This document shows positions 6,852-16,291 of a stretch of DNA of 64,000 bases, piece after piece (the first letter of the stretch is position 1; the number at the start of each line of letters is the position of its first letter). The translations under genes were made by a program, and so were the position numbers. The DNA comes from GCA-2689995 sp964529325 (lineage in GTDB: Bacteria > Fidelibacterota > Marinisomatia > SCGC-AAA003-L08 > GCA-2689995): assembly GCA_964529325.1 (NCBI GenBank), contig CAZGWH010000006.1, positions 1-64,000 of the forward strand, in the 5' to 3' direction. A model generated the notes under the pieces. The model saw nothing but the letters and a program-made list of their open reading frames with translations, had not been told where the DNA came from and searched no databases.

Positions 6852-8591
6852 ATGTTAAATTCCGGTAAACAACAACTTCTCGCATTTATTTTAATTTTGA
6901 TGGTGTTATTTCTTACACCTAGATATCTGGAGTTTCTTTCTCCGCCTCAACCAGAAGAGACCTCTTTTGAATTTGAAGAAAAAGAATTAACAGCCTCTAA
7001 GCAATCTGATTATATTGAAAACATACAAAAAACAAGAACAACAAACGACGCCCATCAAATTGAACAAAACCAAGAGTATGAAAACGAAATTATATTCACC
7101 ATTGAAACATCTAAATATACTGCTGAAATTTCAAACTCTGGCGGTGGAACAATTAAATCTTTTATACTAAAAAATTATATCAGTGGATATTTAGATAACG
7201 GAATCTACGACGAGCTCGCCTTTGTTTCCATGTTGGTACCTGACGAGAATTCATGTTCCCCTTGCCTTGCAATAAGAGACCATTCATCTAATAAACCAAC
7301 TTATTTTGACAAACCTTTTACAACAAAAATTACCAATGGCCAGGTTTTTAATTTAAAAGAAGGCGAATCAGAAAAATTTGATTTTACCTTTACAGATAAT
7401 TCTGGAAATATTATTGAAAAATCTTTAATTGCAAATGGCGATTTTTATCATTTTAATTATACTATAAATACCGAAGGTTTAAAGATCGGGGCGTTTACGA
7501 AAGAGGTTGCGTGGACAAAAGCATTAAGGCCTACTGAAAAAAACAAAGACTATGATGTTGCCGAATCGGGAGGCATTATTTGGCAGGCTGATGATAAAGA
7601 ATCAATAAACCAAAATTCGACAGATAAACTTTATTTAGAATCTCTAGATGGAAGAACAGACTGGGCTTCTATTAAAACAAAATATTTTATAGCTTCTATT
7701 ATACCTGAAAGAAAGGGAATTTACGGATCTTTCGAAGCTGAGAATAAAACCTTCAGCGATAGGGAAATTACCCCTGGTTATAAAATGTTTATAGGGCATA
7801 GTGACGGTGAACATCTTCTTTCAGGCAAGATATATCTTGGACCTCAAGATGTTACTGAAATGCGAAAAACAGGATCTAATATAGAAGAGGCAATGAATTG
7901 GGGGTATTTTTTCATTCACCCAATTTCTAAATTTATATTAAAATTATTGAAGTTTTTGCATAATCCATATCCAGGGTTTCAAATAAACTATGGGATTGTT
8001 CTTATTTTATTTGCGTTCCTTGTTCGTCTATTAACGGGTCCGCTTACAAAAAAAGCAACCGTATCAAATCAAAAAATTCAACAGCTTCAACCTCAAATTA
8101 AAAAGCTTCAAGCAAAATATAAAGACGACCCTATGAAGCTAAATAAAGAAACAATGGCTCTATGGAAAAAACATAGCGTTAACCCCCTGGGTGGATGTCT
8201 GCCAATAATCATTCAAATGCCTTTATTGTTTGCATTATTTGTTACTTTTAGAACAACAATAGAGTTTAGGGGTGAACCCTTCTTTTTATGGATTACAGAT
8301 TTATCTCAGCCAGATATAATCATGAATCTTCCTTTTTCTATTCCTATTTATGGTGCACACATTGCTATTTTACCATTATTTATGGGTATAACCATGTTTT
8401 TTCAACAGAAGTTTTCTTCTGCAACAATGGATAGTTCTCAGAAACCTGTTATGTATATGATGACCGGGTTTTTCTTTTTAATCTTCAATTCATTTCCCTC
8501 AGGACTAAACTTATATTATGCAACATCAAACATATTAAATATTATTCAACAGTGGAATCTTAAAAAAACGACCAAATTATCCACGACATAA
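6852..8591 (+). CDS. yidC: Membrane protein insertase YidC
   Basis: This Gram-negative-type YidC has 579 residues. An N-terminal transmembrane helix (residues ~8-25) is followed by a large periplasmic beta domain (to ~340) and the conserved Oxa1/YidC core. The core shows NYGIVLILFAFLVRLLTGPL, with the hydrophilic-groove Arg, then QPQIKKLQAKYKDDPMKLNKE in the cytoplasmic coiled hairpin, NPLGGCLPIIIQMPLLFALF, and a final NLYYATSNILNIIQQ helix. It inserts proteins in the inner membrane alone or with SecYEG. The periplasmic domain supports a diderm host. Its TAA stop overlaps the mnmE ATG by one base. TTATCCACG at 8577-8585 is a one-mismatch DnaA box. Confidence 0.97.
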   Translation: MLNSGKQQLLAFILILMVLFLTPRYLEFLSPPQPEETSFEFEEKELTASKQSDYIENIQKTRTTNDAHQIEQNQEYENEIIFTIETSKYTAEISNSGGGTIKSFILKNYISGYLDNGIYDELAFVSMLVPDENSCSPCLAIRDHSSNKPTYFDKPFTTKITNGQVFNLKEGESEKFDFTFTDNSGNIIEKSLIANGDFYHFNYTINTEGLKIGAFTKEVAWTKALRPTEKNKDYDVAESGGIIWQADDKESINQNSTDKLYLESLDGRTDWASIKTKYFIASIIPERKGIYGSFEAENKTFSDREITPGYKMFIGHSDGEHLLSGKIYLGPQDVTEMRKTGSNIEEAMNWGYFFIHPISKFILKLLKFLHNPYPGFQINYGIVLILFAFLVRLLTGPLTKKATVSNQKIQQLQPQIKKLQAKYKDDPMKLNKETMALWKKHSVNPLGGCLPIIIQMPLLFALFVTFRTTIEFRGEPFFLWITDLSQPDIIMNLPFSIPIYGAHIAILPLFMGITMFFQQKFSSATMDSSQKPVMYMMTGFFFLIFNSFPSGLNLYYATSNILNIIQQWNLKKTTKLSTT

Positions 8592-9940
8592 TGATAAAGC
8601 CACTTGTCCAGGATAATATTGTTGCGCTCGCAACTCCACCGGGAATAGGGGCAATTGCTATAATTAGAGTTTCAGGACAAAACCTTGTTTCTCTATATAA
8701 AAAAATTACAAAAAAAAAAAAAATCCCCAAACACAGATATGCTAATTATAATTCTATATTTGATAATAATTTAAACAAAGTAGATAATTGCTTAATTACC
8801 TACTTTAAGGGTCCAAATAGCTTTACAGGAGAAGATGTTTTAGAAATTTCCTGCCATGGAGGAGAGTTTATTCCTAAAGCAATACTTACCCTTCTCTATG
8901 CTCTAAAGATTCGTCAGGCTTCGCCTGGGGAGTTCTCTTATAGAGCATTTTTAAATGGAAAAATTGATTTAATTCAAGCAGAGGCAATTTCAGGTTTAAT
9001 TTCATCTAAAACATTAAAAAATGCTCAAGTACAATTAAATAATCTTAATGGAGGTTTATCAAAATCTCTTACGAGTATTCGAACAAAAGCAATAACTCTC
9101 TTAACAATTTTAGAACATGAATTAGACTTTACAGAAGAAGAGATTTCTTTTACGACAACTTCCGAAATTAAATTAATTTTAAATAGTATTTTACATTCAA
9201 TAAAAAGTATAATTACGAGTTCTAACTTTGGAAAAACTATTAATGTTGGTATTCGGGTTGTATTATTTGGAAAACCAAACGCAGGAAAATCTTCTTTGTT
9301 TAATCGATTATCTGGCTCAGAAAAAGCAATAGTAACGAATATTCCAGGAACAACAAGGGATACAATTGAAACCTGGTTAGAGATATCGGGTATTCCTGTT
9401 TGTATTATTGATACCGCTGGCATTGTAGAGTCGAAAAACGAGGTTGAATTACTTGGAATTCAAAAATCAATGCAAGAGTTTAAGGGTGCGGATATCATTT
9501 TAATACTTGATGAGACCAACCCGTTAGAGTTTTATAAACAACAAAAGATAGGTAGGTTAAATAAAAAAATTATACTTGTCCACACAAAGTCAGATCTTAC
9601 CCTCAGTAGTGCAAGGGGCACAGGTTTGATTAATATATCTGTAAAAACAAACTCTGGAATTGATGACTTATACACAGAGTTATCCACACACCTAAAGAAA
9701 AACCTGAACTATGATTATGCAAAAGATCCTGTTATTATGAGTGAAAGGCAGTATGCTTTATTATCGAGCACCACAAGTATATTAAATGAAGCAAATAACA
9801 TCTTAAACAAAGAGCCTGATTTAGTTTTACTATCCTCTCTTTTACATGAATTTACTGAAATTCTTGAAGAGATATTGGGGAAAATTACAAATGAAGATAT
9901 CTTCCAAAATTTATTCTCAGAATTTTGTATTGGTAAATAA
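8591..9940 (+). CDS. mnmE: tRNA uridine-5-carboxymethylaminomethyl GTPase MnmE
   Basis: With MnmG this GTPase builds the (carboxymethyl)aminomethyl group on wobble U34 of several tRNAs. The 449-residue product has an N-terminal tetrahydrofolate-binding domain (ALATPPGIGAIAIIRVSG; FTGEDVLEISCHGG). It then has a helical domain holding a G domain with GKPNAGKSS (~residue 227), DTAG and a T-K-S-D form of the G4 motif, and the C-terminal CIGK containing the catalytic Cys. All key residues are present. A 14-A run (8710-8723) encodes part of a Lys stretch near residue 40. Two perfect DnaA boxes lie in the 3' half (9668-9688). The gene sits 2 nt upstream of mnmG. Confidence 0.97.
   Translation: MIKPLVQDNIVALATPPGIGAIAIIRVSGQNLVSLYKKITKKKKIPKHRYANYNSIFDNNLNKVDNCLITYFKGPNSFTGEDVLEISCHGGEFIPKAILTLLYALKIRQASPGEFSYRAFLNGKIDLIQAEAISGLISSKTLKNAQVQLNNLNGGLSKSLTSIRTKAITLLTILEHELDFTEEEISFTTTSEIKLILNSILHSIKSIITSSNFGKTINVGIRVVLFGKPNAGKSSLFNRLSGSEKAIVTNIPGTTRDTIETWLEISGIPVCIIDTAGIVESKNEVELLGIQKSMQEFKGADIILILDETNPLEFYKQQKIGRLNKKIILVHTKSDLTLSSARGTGLINISVKTNSGIDDLYTELSTHLKKNLNYDYAKDPVIMSERQYALLSSTTSILNEANNILNKEPDLVLLSSLLHEFTEILEEILGKITNEDIFQNLFSEFCIGK
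9668..9688 (+). promoter_or_regulatory. Two tandem consensus DnaA boxes inside mnmE
   Basis: TTATACACA (9668-9676) and TTATCCACA (9680-9688) both match TTATNCACA exactly and lie on the same strand with 12-bp spacing. They encode LYTELSTH in mnmE, so coincidence is possible, but tandem perfect boxes are unusual inside a gene. Confidence 0.45.
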
Positions 9941-9942
9941 AA

Positions 9943-11736
9943 ATGGAAAATAAGACTATTATAATTGCAGGGGGTGGACATGCTGGTATAGAGGCAGCTC
10001 TTGTAATTTCAAGGATGGGGTTTAAAGCCACGATCGTAACTATAGATCCTAGAGCGATAGGTAGAATGTCTTGTAATCCAGCAATCGGCGGACTTGCAAA
10101 GGGTCATCTTGTTAAAGAAATTGATGCACTTGGTGGCGCAATGGGTTTTTTTGCTGATAAATCGTGTTTACAGTTCAAAACTTTAAACAAATCAAAAGGA
10201 CGAGCTGTTTGGAGTCCTCGGGCTCAAGTTGACAAGCTACAATATGCAAACAACATAAGCCATATTATTAAGACTAATAAAAACATAAATATAATAAAAG
10301 GGGAGGTTGTTGATTTTGATACAAAACAAGGGGCTGTTTCTTTTGTTATATTAAAATCCAATATTAAGATTGAATGTTCGGCTCTAATAATTACATCGGG
10401 CACATTTTTAAATGGACTCATTCATATTGGCGACACCTCCTTTAGAGCTGGTCGTATGGGTGAGAAACCGTCCTCAGGGTTAACCGAAGCATTAAATAAA
10501 CATGGATTTAATACTGGTCGACTAAAAACGGGTACACCTCCACGTTTATTAAGCACATCTATCGACTGGAAAAAAACAAAAATCTCAAAAGGTGAAGACA
10601 AACCTTTTCCTTTTTCAATTAACACCACAAGACCATATAAACCTACAAATGACAATTGCAATATTGTAAATACATCATTATCAACTCACGACCACATCCA
10701 AAAGAACATTCATCTCTCAGCAATGTTTTCCGGAAAAATAGAAGGCGTAGGTCCTCGCTACTGCCCAAGTATAGAAGATAAAATTGTTAGGTTTTCAGAA
10801 AATCCTTCTCATCAATTGTTTTTAGAGCCTGAGTGGAAAAACTCTAATCAAATATATTTAAACGGTTTCTCTACTAGCCTACCTAGAGAAACTCAAATAA
10901 CGGCCCTAAAAACAATACCTGCTTTTAAAAATATTGAAATCATTAGACCAGGGTATGCAATTGAATATGATTATTTAGTTCCTTCTCAACTTAAAAGATC
11001 TCTAGAATCTAAAACAATATCTGGGTTGTTTTCTGCGGGACAAATTAACGGTACCTCTGGATATGAAGAGGCGGCAGCACAAGGATTAATGGCGGGAATA
11101 AATGCGTGTAAATATATAGCAAATAAAAAAGAATTTGTGCTCACCCGTGACCAAGCATATATCGGAGTGCTGATAGATGACTTAACTACAAAAGAGATAA
11201 ACGAACCATATAGAATGTTTACTGCGAGTGCAGAACACAGGCTTCTTTTAAGACCAGAAACCGCAAGCTTTAGGCTTTCACCTTTTGCAATAAAACATAA
11301 AATTCTAACAGACAGACAAAAGTCTAAATATTTAGATTATTTCAATAGTTATAATATTGTATTTGAGTCTTTAAGCAAACACCAAAAAAAACCAAGATCA
11401 ACCTATAAAGAAATACTAAGGGGTAATATTTCGTTTATAGAGCTTGCCAATCTCAATAAATTTAAAACGGCACCATTAGAAGTATTGTTTGCCGTAGAAA
11501 CATATATCAAATACAAGGGTTATATAATGAGAGAAAAAGAGAGATTAAATAAAACAAAATCCCTTGAAGAGAAATTAATTGATAGCGATTTTTCTTACAA
11601 TAAAATATATAACCTGTCAAATGAAGCCAGAGAAAAACTAATTAACATAAAACCTGAAACTCTTGGGCAGGCGTCTAGAATCGCGGGGGTTAAGCCGTCA
11701 GATATTGCATCGATAGCAATTGCGATGTTAAAATAA
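9943..11736 (+). CDS. mnmG: tRNA uridine-5-carboxymethylaminomethyl modification enzyme MnmG (GidA)
   Basis: This FAD-dependent partner of MnmE has 597 residues, slightly shorter than the usual ~620. The N-terminal Rossmann motif is GGGHAGIEAA, followed by the family block SCNPAIGGLAKGHLVKEIDALGGAMG. Further conserved blocks are RTGTPPR-like (RLKTGTPPRL), FSGKIEGVGPRYCPSIEDK, the HQLFLEPEW segment and GQINGTSGYEEAAAQGL. The C-terminal helical region ends with ETLGQASRIAGVKPSDIASIAIAM, which binds tRNA/MnmE. ATG 9943 lies 2 nt after mnmE. mfd begins immediately after the stop; rsmG and parAB, frequent followers of mnmG, are absent. Confidence 0.97.
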   Translation: MENKTIIIAGGGHAGIEAALVISRMGFKATIVTIDPRAIGRMSCNPAIGGLAKGHLVKEIDALGGAMGFFADKSCLQFKTLNKSKGRAVWSPRAQVDKLQYANNISHIIKTNKNINIIKGEVVDFDTKQGAVSFVILKSNIKIECSALIITSGTFLNGLIHIGDTSFRAGRMGEKPSSGLTEALNKHGFNTGRLKTGTPPRLLSTSIDWKKTKISKGEDKPFPFSINTTRPYKPTNDNCNIVNTSLSTHDHIQKNIHLSAMFSGKIEGVGPRYCPSIEDKIVRFSENPSHQLFLEPEWKNSNQIYLNGFSTSLPRETQITALKTIPAFKNIEIIRPGYAIEYDYLVPSQLKRSLESKTISGLFSAGQINGTSGYEEAAAQGLMAGINACKYIANKKEFVLTRDQAYIGVLIDDLTTKEINEPYRMFTASAEHRLLLRPETASFRLSPFAIKHKILTDRQKSKYLDYFNSYNIVFESLSKHQKKPRSTYKEILRGNISFIELANLNKFKTAPLEVLFAVETYIKYKGYIMREKERLNKTKSLEEKLIDSDFSYNKIYNLSNEAREKLINIKPETLGQASRIAGVKPSDIASIAIAMLK

Positions 11737-14578
11737 ATGTTTCACATGAAACATAACCGATTTGCCCAACACTTAGAAATCATAAAGCAAGATGTTTCAT
11801 TAGGAAAACTAGAATTAAAAAACTACCCTTTTGAACTATTAATCTATTCATGCAAACAACTTTCTGGAAACTTTGTTTTTCTTTCCAATGAAGACTCTTT
11901 AGTTTTAAGACAAGGTGAGTTCTTGTTGGATGATGAGGATGTTGGGTTTTTCATAAAAGACACCCCTAAGGGTTTAAGCTCCCCTTTGGGTTTTAAGTCA
12001 AGTGTTGGAAGCGCTAGGGATAAAATTTATTCACAAGCATCTTCTAGTTCTCTGCCAAAACTTTTATTTTCATCACAGACAGCATTTTATAACAAATGCT
12101 TCAAAGTGACTCCTGAAAACGTTTTTAATTTTAACAATAATACGGATTATGATAAACTTGTTTCTTGGATAAAAAGGGCTTCATTTTCTTTTGTAGATAT
12201 TGTTACATCAAAAGGGGAGTGCTCTTTAAAGGGTGGAATAATTGATTTGTTTCCTTTTAGCAGAAACACACCTCTCCGTATAAGTTTTTTATCTGAAGAG
12301 GTTGAGTTTTTTTTATTTGACACNNNNNNNNNNNNNNNNNNNNNNNNNNNNNNNNNNNNNNNNNNNNNNNNNNNNNNNNNNNNNNNNNNNNNNNNNNNNN
12401 NNNNNNNNNNNNNNNNNNNNNNNCCTCTCTCTTTCTGGATATTTATTCAAGGATAGAATTATTATTCCCCCTTGGTATATAAAAACAAATGTTTTAAAAT
12501 CAAGAAATAATAAAGTCGAGCGGTTGATTGATTTTAACTCTCTTTCAAAAGGGGACTCTGTTGTTCATAAACACCATGGAGTTGCAAAATATCAGGGCGT
12601 GTTTGATTTTGGCGACGACAATAATATTGACGAAAGACTTCTTCTTCATTATTCAGATGGTGGAAAAATATATGTTTCAATACAAAACCTGGGTCTTTTA
12701 GAGTTTTTTGCTTCAAAAAACGAATCCTTAATAAAGCTAGACAGTTTATCAAAAAAAAAATTATGGGACAAAAAGAAAAAATCTGCTAAAAAACAAGTCA
12801 ATGATATTATTGATGAATTATTATTTGGATATGCCGAAAGATCAACAGTGCTAAGACCGCCTATTTCTGTTGATAGTGAAATAGAAAAACAATTCATTAA
12901 CTCTTTTCCGTTTGAAGAAACAGAAGACCAAAATACTACTTGGAATGAAATATCAAACGATTTATTTTCTAATAAACCAATGGATAGATTGCTTTGTGGG
13001 GATGTCGGTTTTGGGAAAACAGAAATTGCTCTTCGCGCAACCTTTAGAACAGCTTATGCAGGAAAACAAGTTGCTGTTCTTGCACCAACGACCATCTTGT
13101 CTAGCCAACATTTTCAAACATTTAAAAAAAGACTATCCCCATACTCCATTGATGTTGGATTAATCTCTGCATTTAAATCTAAATCTATAAATAACAAAAC
13201 CTTGCTTCTATTGAAAAGCGGAGATATTAATGTAATTATTGGCACCCACTCGCTGTTGTCAGACAATGTTGTTTTTAATAACCTCGGTTTATTAATCATT
13301 GATGAAGAACATCGGTTTGGTGTAAAACAAAAAGAGAAAATATTAAACTTAAAAACAAATATTGATGTTTTGTCTATGTCTGCAACACCTATTCCAAGAA
13401 CATTACACATGTCGATTTCTGGAATAAAAAGTATATCAACAATAAGCACACCCCCAAAAGCACGGTTTCCAATTCAAACCCATGTAAAATACTATGATAT
13501 TCAATTAATTAAATCTGCCATAATGTTTGAGATTAATAGAGGAGGGCAAGTCTTTTTTGTTCACAATAATGTTAAAACCCTTGACTCGATAGTTCAAATA
13601 TTAGAAGCTACTCTTCCTGATTTAAATATCAAACCTGCTCATGGACAAGAACCAAAAAAACAATTAGAAAAAACAATGTATAGCTTTATTGAAGGAGATA
13701 TAAATGTTCTCGTGTGTACATCTATAATTGAAACAGGAATCGACATTCCAAATGTAAACACAATTATTATTAACAAAGCTCACAGCCTTGGTCTTTCTCA
13801 GCTTTATCAAATTAGAGGACGCGTTGGTAGAAGCGATAAACAAGCATTTGCATATATGCTTATACCAAAAGGTTTAAGGCTTTCCGAAAATGCATATAAA
13901 AGGCTTAAAAGTATTGAAAGAAATACCTCTTTAGGATCTGGATATAATATATCAAAATCAGACATGGAAATTAGAGGAGTTGGAACAATCTTTGGATATA
14001 AGCAAAGCGGGGGGTTAAGCCAAATTGGATATGGATTGTATTCTAAAATGATTAAGGAAGTTTTACAAGAAAAAAAAGTTGTTAAAAAGAAGTTTGTTAT
14101 TGAACCTGAAGATGTTTCGGTAATGTTATATTTTGATGTAGCAATCCCCGATGAGTATATTAACTCAGAGTCAATTCGCTTAGAGTTTTATAGAAAGTTT
14201 GCTTGTTGTGATGATTTAAATGGGTTTTCTAAAATTGAATATGAAGTTGAAAATAGATATGGACCAATACCTCAGTCTTTAACGAATCTTATAAATAATT
14301 ACAAAACAAGGGTTTATTGTGCAAAGCTTGGTATAAAGAAGTGTGTGTTTATCAAAAACTCTTTACAGTTAGAGTTTTTACCAAATGGGGTTGCAAGCAA
14401 GGGAGATTTATTTATTCCAAAATTAATCCAAATAACCGAGGAACAAAAAGCTAAGCCTCGTTTTTTACCTGTTGATAATAATATTTTACATATAAATATA
14501 AAATTAAAACAAGGTGTAGATATTTATTCTTTTGTGGATAATATATTAAATAAATTATTAGCTATATTTTTAACATAA
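11737..14578 (+). CDS. mfd: Transcription-repair coupling factor Mfd, interrupted by assembly gap
   Basis: Mfd removes stalled RNA polymerase and recruits UvrA to lesions. The N-terminal part (11737-12323, about 195 residues) matches the UvrB-like domain up to GGIIDLFPFSRNTP. The C-terminal part resumes at 12425 in another frame. It contains the RNA-polymerase-interaction domain start KGDSVVHKHHGVAKYQGV, Walker A GDVGFGKTE, the DEEH box in IIDEEHRFG, the RGRVGRS motif and the C-terminal UvrA-masking domain. The two halves differ in frame only because the gap length is a placeholder. Compared with ~1100-1150-residue family members, roughly 200-300 residues are missing. The start ATG is embedded in a parS-like palindrome (MFHMKH). 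Confidence 0.95.
11738..11753. promoter_or_regulatory. parS: parS-like ParB-binding site overlapping the mfd start
   Basis: TGTTTCACATGAAACA differs at one base from the consensus parS TGTTTCACGTGAAACA. ParB-CTP loads at parS, and sites are characteristically near the origin, often next to mnmG/rsmG/parAB. Here it lies directly after mnmG and supplies the first codons of mfd. No second site was found by eye in the window, and parA/parB are not present. Confidence 0.7.
12027..12035 (+). promoter_or_regulatory. Consensus-type DnaA box in mfd 5' part
   Basis: TTATTCACA matches TTATNCACA. It is an isolated box inside coding sequence, listed because of the clustering of boxes between 9.6 and 17.6 kb. 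Confidence 0.25.
12324..12423. other. Assembly gap of 100 N inside mfd
   Basis: Exactly 100 undetermined bases. The coding frame before and after does not match across 100 nt, and conserved Mfd segments missing between the flanks suggest about 600-900 bases are actually absent. The gap is a scaffold placeholder. Confidence 0.95.
14533..14541 (-). promoter_or_regulatory. Perfect DnaA box near the mfd 3' end
   Basis: TGTGGATAA on the plus strand is TTATCCACA on the minus strand, a perfect high-affinity box. It lies within coding sequence about 3 kb upstream of the dnaN leader. Confidence 0.3.
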
Positions 14579-14590
14579 AATGGGAGAACT

Positions 14591-16291
14591 GTGGTTCGAA
14601 ACCTATTAGTTTTATTATTGACTTTATCATGTCTTTTTTCAAATGAAAAAGTTGTTTCAATTGGGGAAAATGTTTTTTTTGAAAATGAATTTTTTGAATT
14701 TTATCCAAAGTCTGAATGGGCGAAAATAAAACCTCACCAAAAAGAACGAATTTTAAATGATTTTATTCGTAAAAAAACAGCCGTGCTTGAAGCAAAAGAA
14801 CAACATTTTTTAGAAAACCCTCGTACAGCCATTAAGCTAAGAAATCGAGGTGATTTTTTATTTGTCAATAAAACATATGAAAAACTCGTAGCTCTTCCTC
14901 TGGTTCCTTTAGAATATATTGAAATGGGTAAAAAGTATATTTTAAAAGATTTAAATATTAGCCATATATTAATTGGGTTTAATGGGACTGAAATGGGAGG
15001 AGATTTTAATAGAAATAAAATTCAGGCATACGAAATCGCAAGTGAATTACTTTCTACAATGAGCCATTCTTTTAATTTTGACAGTCTGGCTTTAAGCTTT
15101 TCCGATGACCCTGGAGTTACCGGCAACAAGGGAAATCTCGGCTGGATTTCTTGGGGCAAAATAGATCCTGATTTCCAAAAAGAAGTCTTTCAATTAAAAA
15201 AAGGCGATATATCAAATCCTATATTAACAAAATATGGTTATCATATTGTATATATTAACAACGAAAGAACTTCAGAGGCGGCTAGCTTTCCCGAAGAAAA
15301 ACTTATAGAAAAAGTTGAGTTTTCTTCTTTAGGGGTTGTAAAAAATCAACTAAAAGATGCTGCTAATTTACACGACAAAAAATTAATTGATAAAATTAAT
15401 TTTTATTTTAATGAACCTGTTTTAAATAAACTTGGTAATATATTAAATGAACATCAAAAAAAAATCACATATATGAATAATGTTGACATTGTTCCTGTAT
15501 TAAAAGATTATTCAAGCAATGATATCGTTTTTATATATAATCAAAAAGGATATGGAGTTAAATGGTTAATTAATAAACTGTCTAAATCTTCCCCTTCAAA
15601 AAGACCATCCATTACAAACGGTGAAAGTTTAAAGCTTGCAATAAAAACACTTATTTTGCAAGTTCTTGCTATTGAAAAGGGAAAAAAACATAAGCTAAAC
15701 GCATCTTACGGGTATCAATCTCAATACAATGGAATTGAAGGTGAAATATTATATGATGCCTATGTGAGGTATTTAGTAAATAATGCGCCAGAACCAACAA
15801 ATGAAGATATAAAAGCATATTATGAAAAATACAAAGAAACGAAATATAAAGAACCAGAGAGGTTCTCAGTATTTAATTTAAAAGTAAAAAGACAAAAACT
15901 TGCAGATAGTTTATTTATTGCAATACAAAACGGTGGTGATTTCTTCCGTTTAGCAAAATCATTCTCTATATTAAGTCCTAAAAAGTCAGGTAAAATGCAA
16001 CCTTTTGATAAAACAAAAAACAAAGATATTGTCAAAGCCCTAAAAAATATAAAGATAGGTAATTATAGCAAGGTTTTTAAAACTCGGGACAATAAATGGT
16101 CAATCATCTATTTTGAAACAATGTTGCCAGAGGAAATAATTAAATATGATAATGTTAAAAATAGAATTAAAACGGCCTTGACTAAAGAAAATCAAGATAC
16201 TCATAAAGAAGACACTTTTGATAATCTTAAGGCAAAATATAATGTAACCATAAATAGCAATTTTTTTACAACACAAGAAGAAATTAATTAA
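14591..16291 (+). CDS. Periplasmic peptidyl-prolyl isomerase with parvulin domain (PpiC/PrsA-like)
   Basis: The 566-residue exported protein has a signal peptide (VRNLLVLLLTLSCLFS). The GTG start at 14591 follows GGGAG and lies 12 nt after mfd. A parvulin domain at about residues 120-225 has the expected ISHILIGF, GNLGWISWGKIDPDFQKEVFQLKKGDIS and YGYHIVYI elements. A second, degenerate parvulin-like segment follows around 430-530 (PERFSVFNLKV, KIGNYSKVF). It would assist folding of envelope proteins, plausibly outer-membrane proteins such as LptD in this genome. Its stop overlaps the next chaperone's ATG (TAATG), so the two are translated together. The precise family name is uncertain. Confidence 0.8.
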   Translation: MVRNLLVLLLTLSCLFSNEKVVSIGENVFFENEFFEFYPKSEWAKIKPHQKERILNDFIRKKTAVLEAKEQHFLENPRTAIKLRNRGDFLFVNKTYEKLVALPLVPLEYIEMGKKYILKDLNISHILIGFNGTEMGGDFNRNKIQAYEIASELLSTMSHSFNFDSLALSFSDDPGVTGNKGNLGWISWGKIDPDFQKEVFQLKKGDISNPILTKYGYHIVYINNERTSEAASFPEEKLIEKVEFSSLGVVKNQLKDAANLHDKKLIDKINFYFNEPVLNKLGNILNEHQKKITYMNNVDIVPVLKDYSSNDIVFIYNQKGYGVKWLINKLSKSSPSKRPSITNGESLKLAIKTLILQVLAIEKGKKHKLNASYGYQSQYNGIEGEILYDAYVRYLVNNAPEPTNEDIKAYYEKYKETKYKEPERFSVFNLKVKRQKLADSLFIAIQNGGDFFRLAKSFSILSPKKSGKMQPFDKTKNKDIVKALKNIKIGNYSKVFKTRDNKWSIIYFETMLPEEIIKYDNVKNRIKTALTKENQDTHKEDTFDNLKAKYNVTINSNFFTTQEEIN

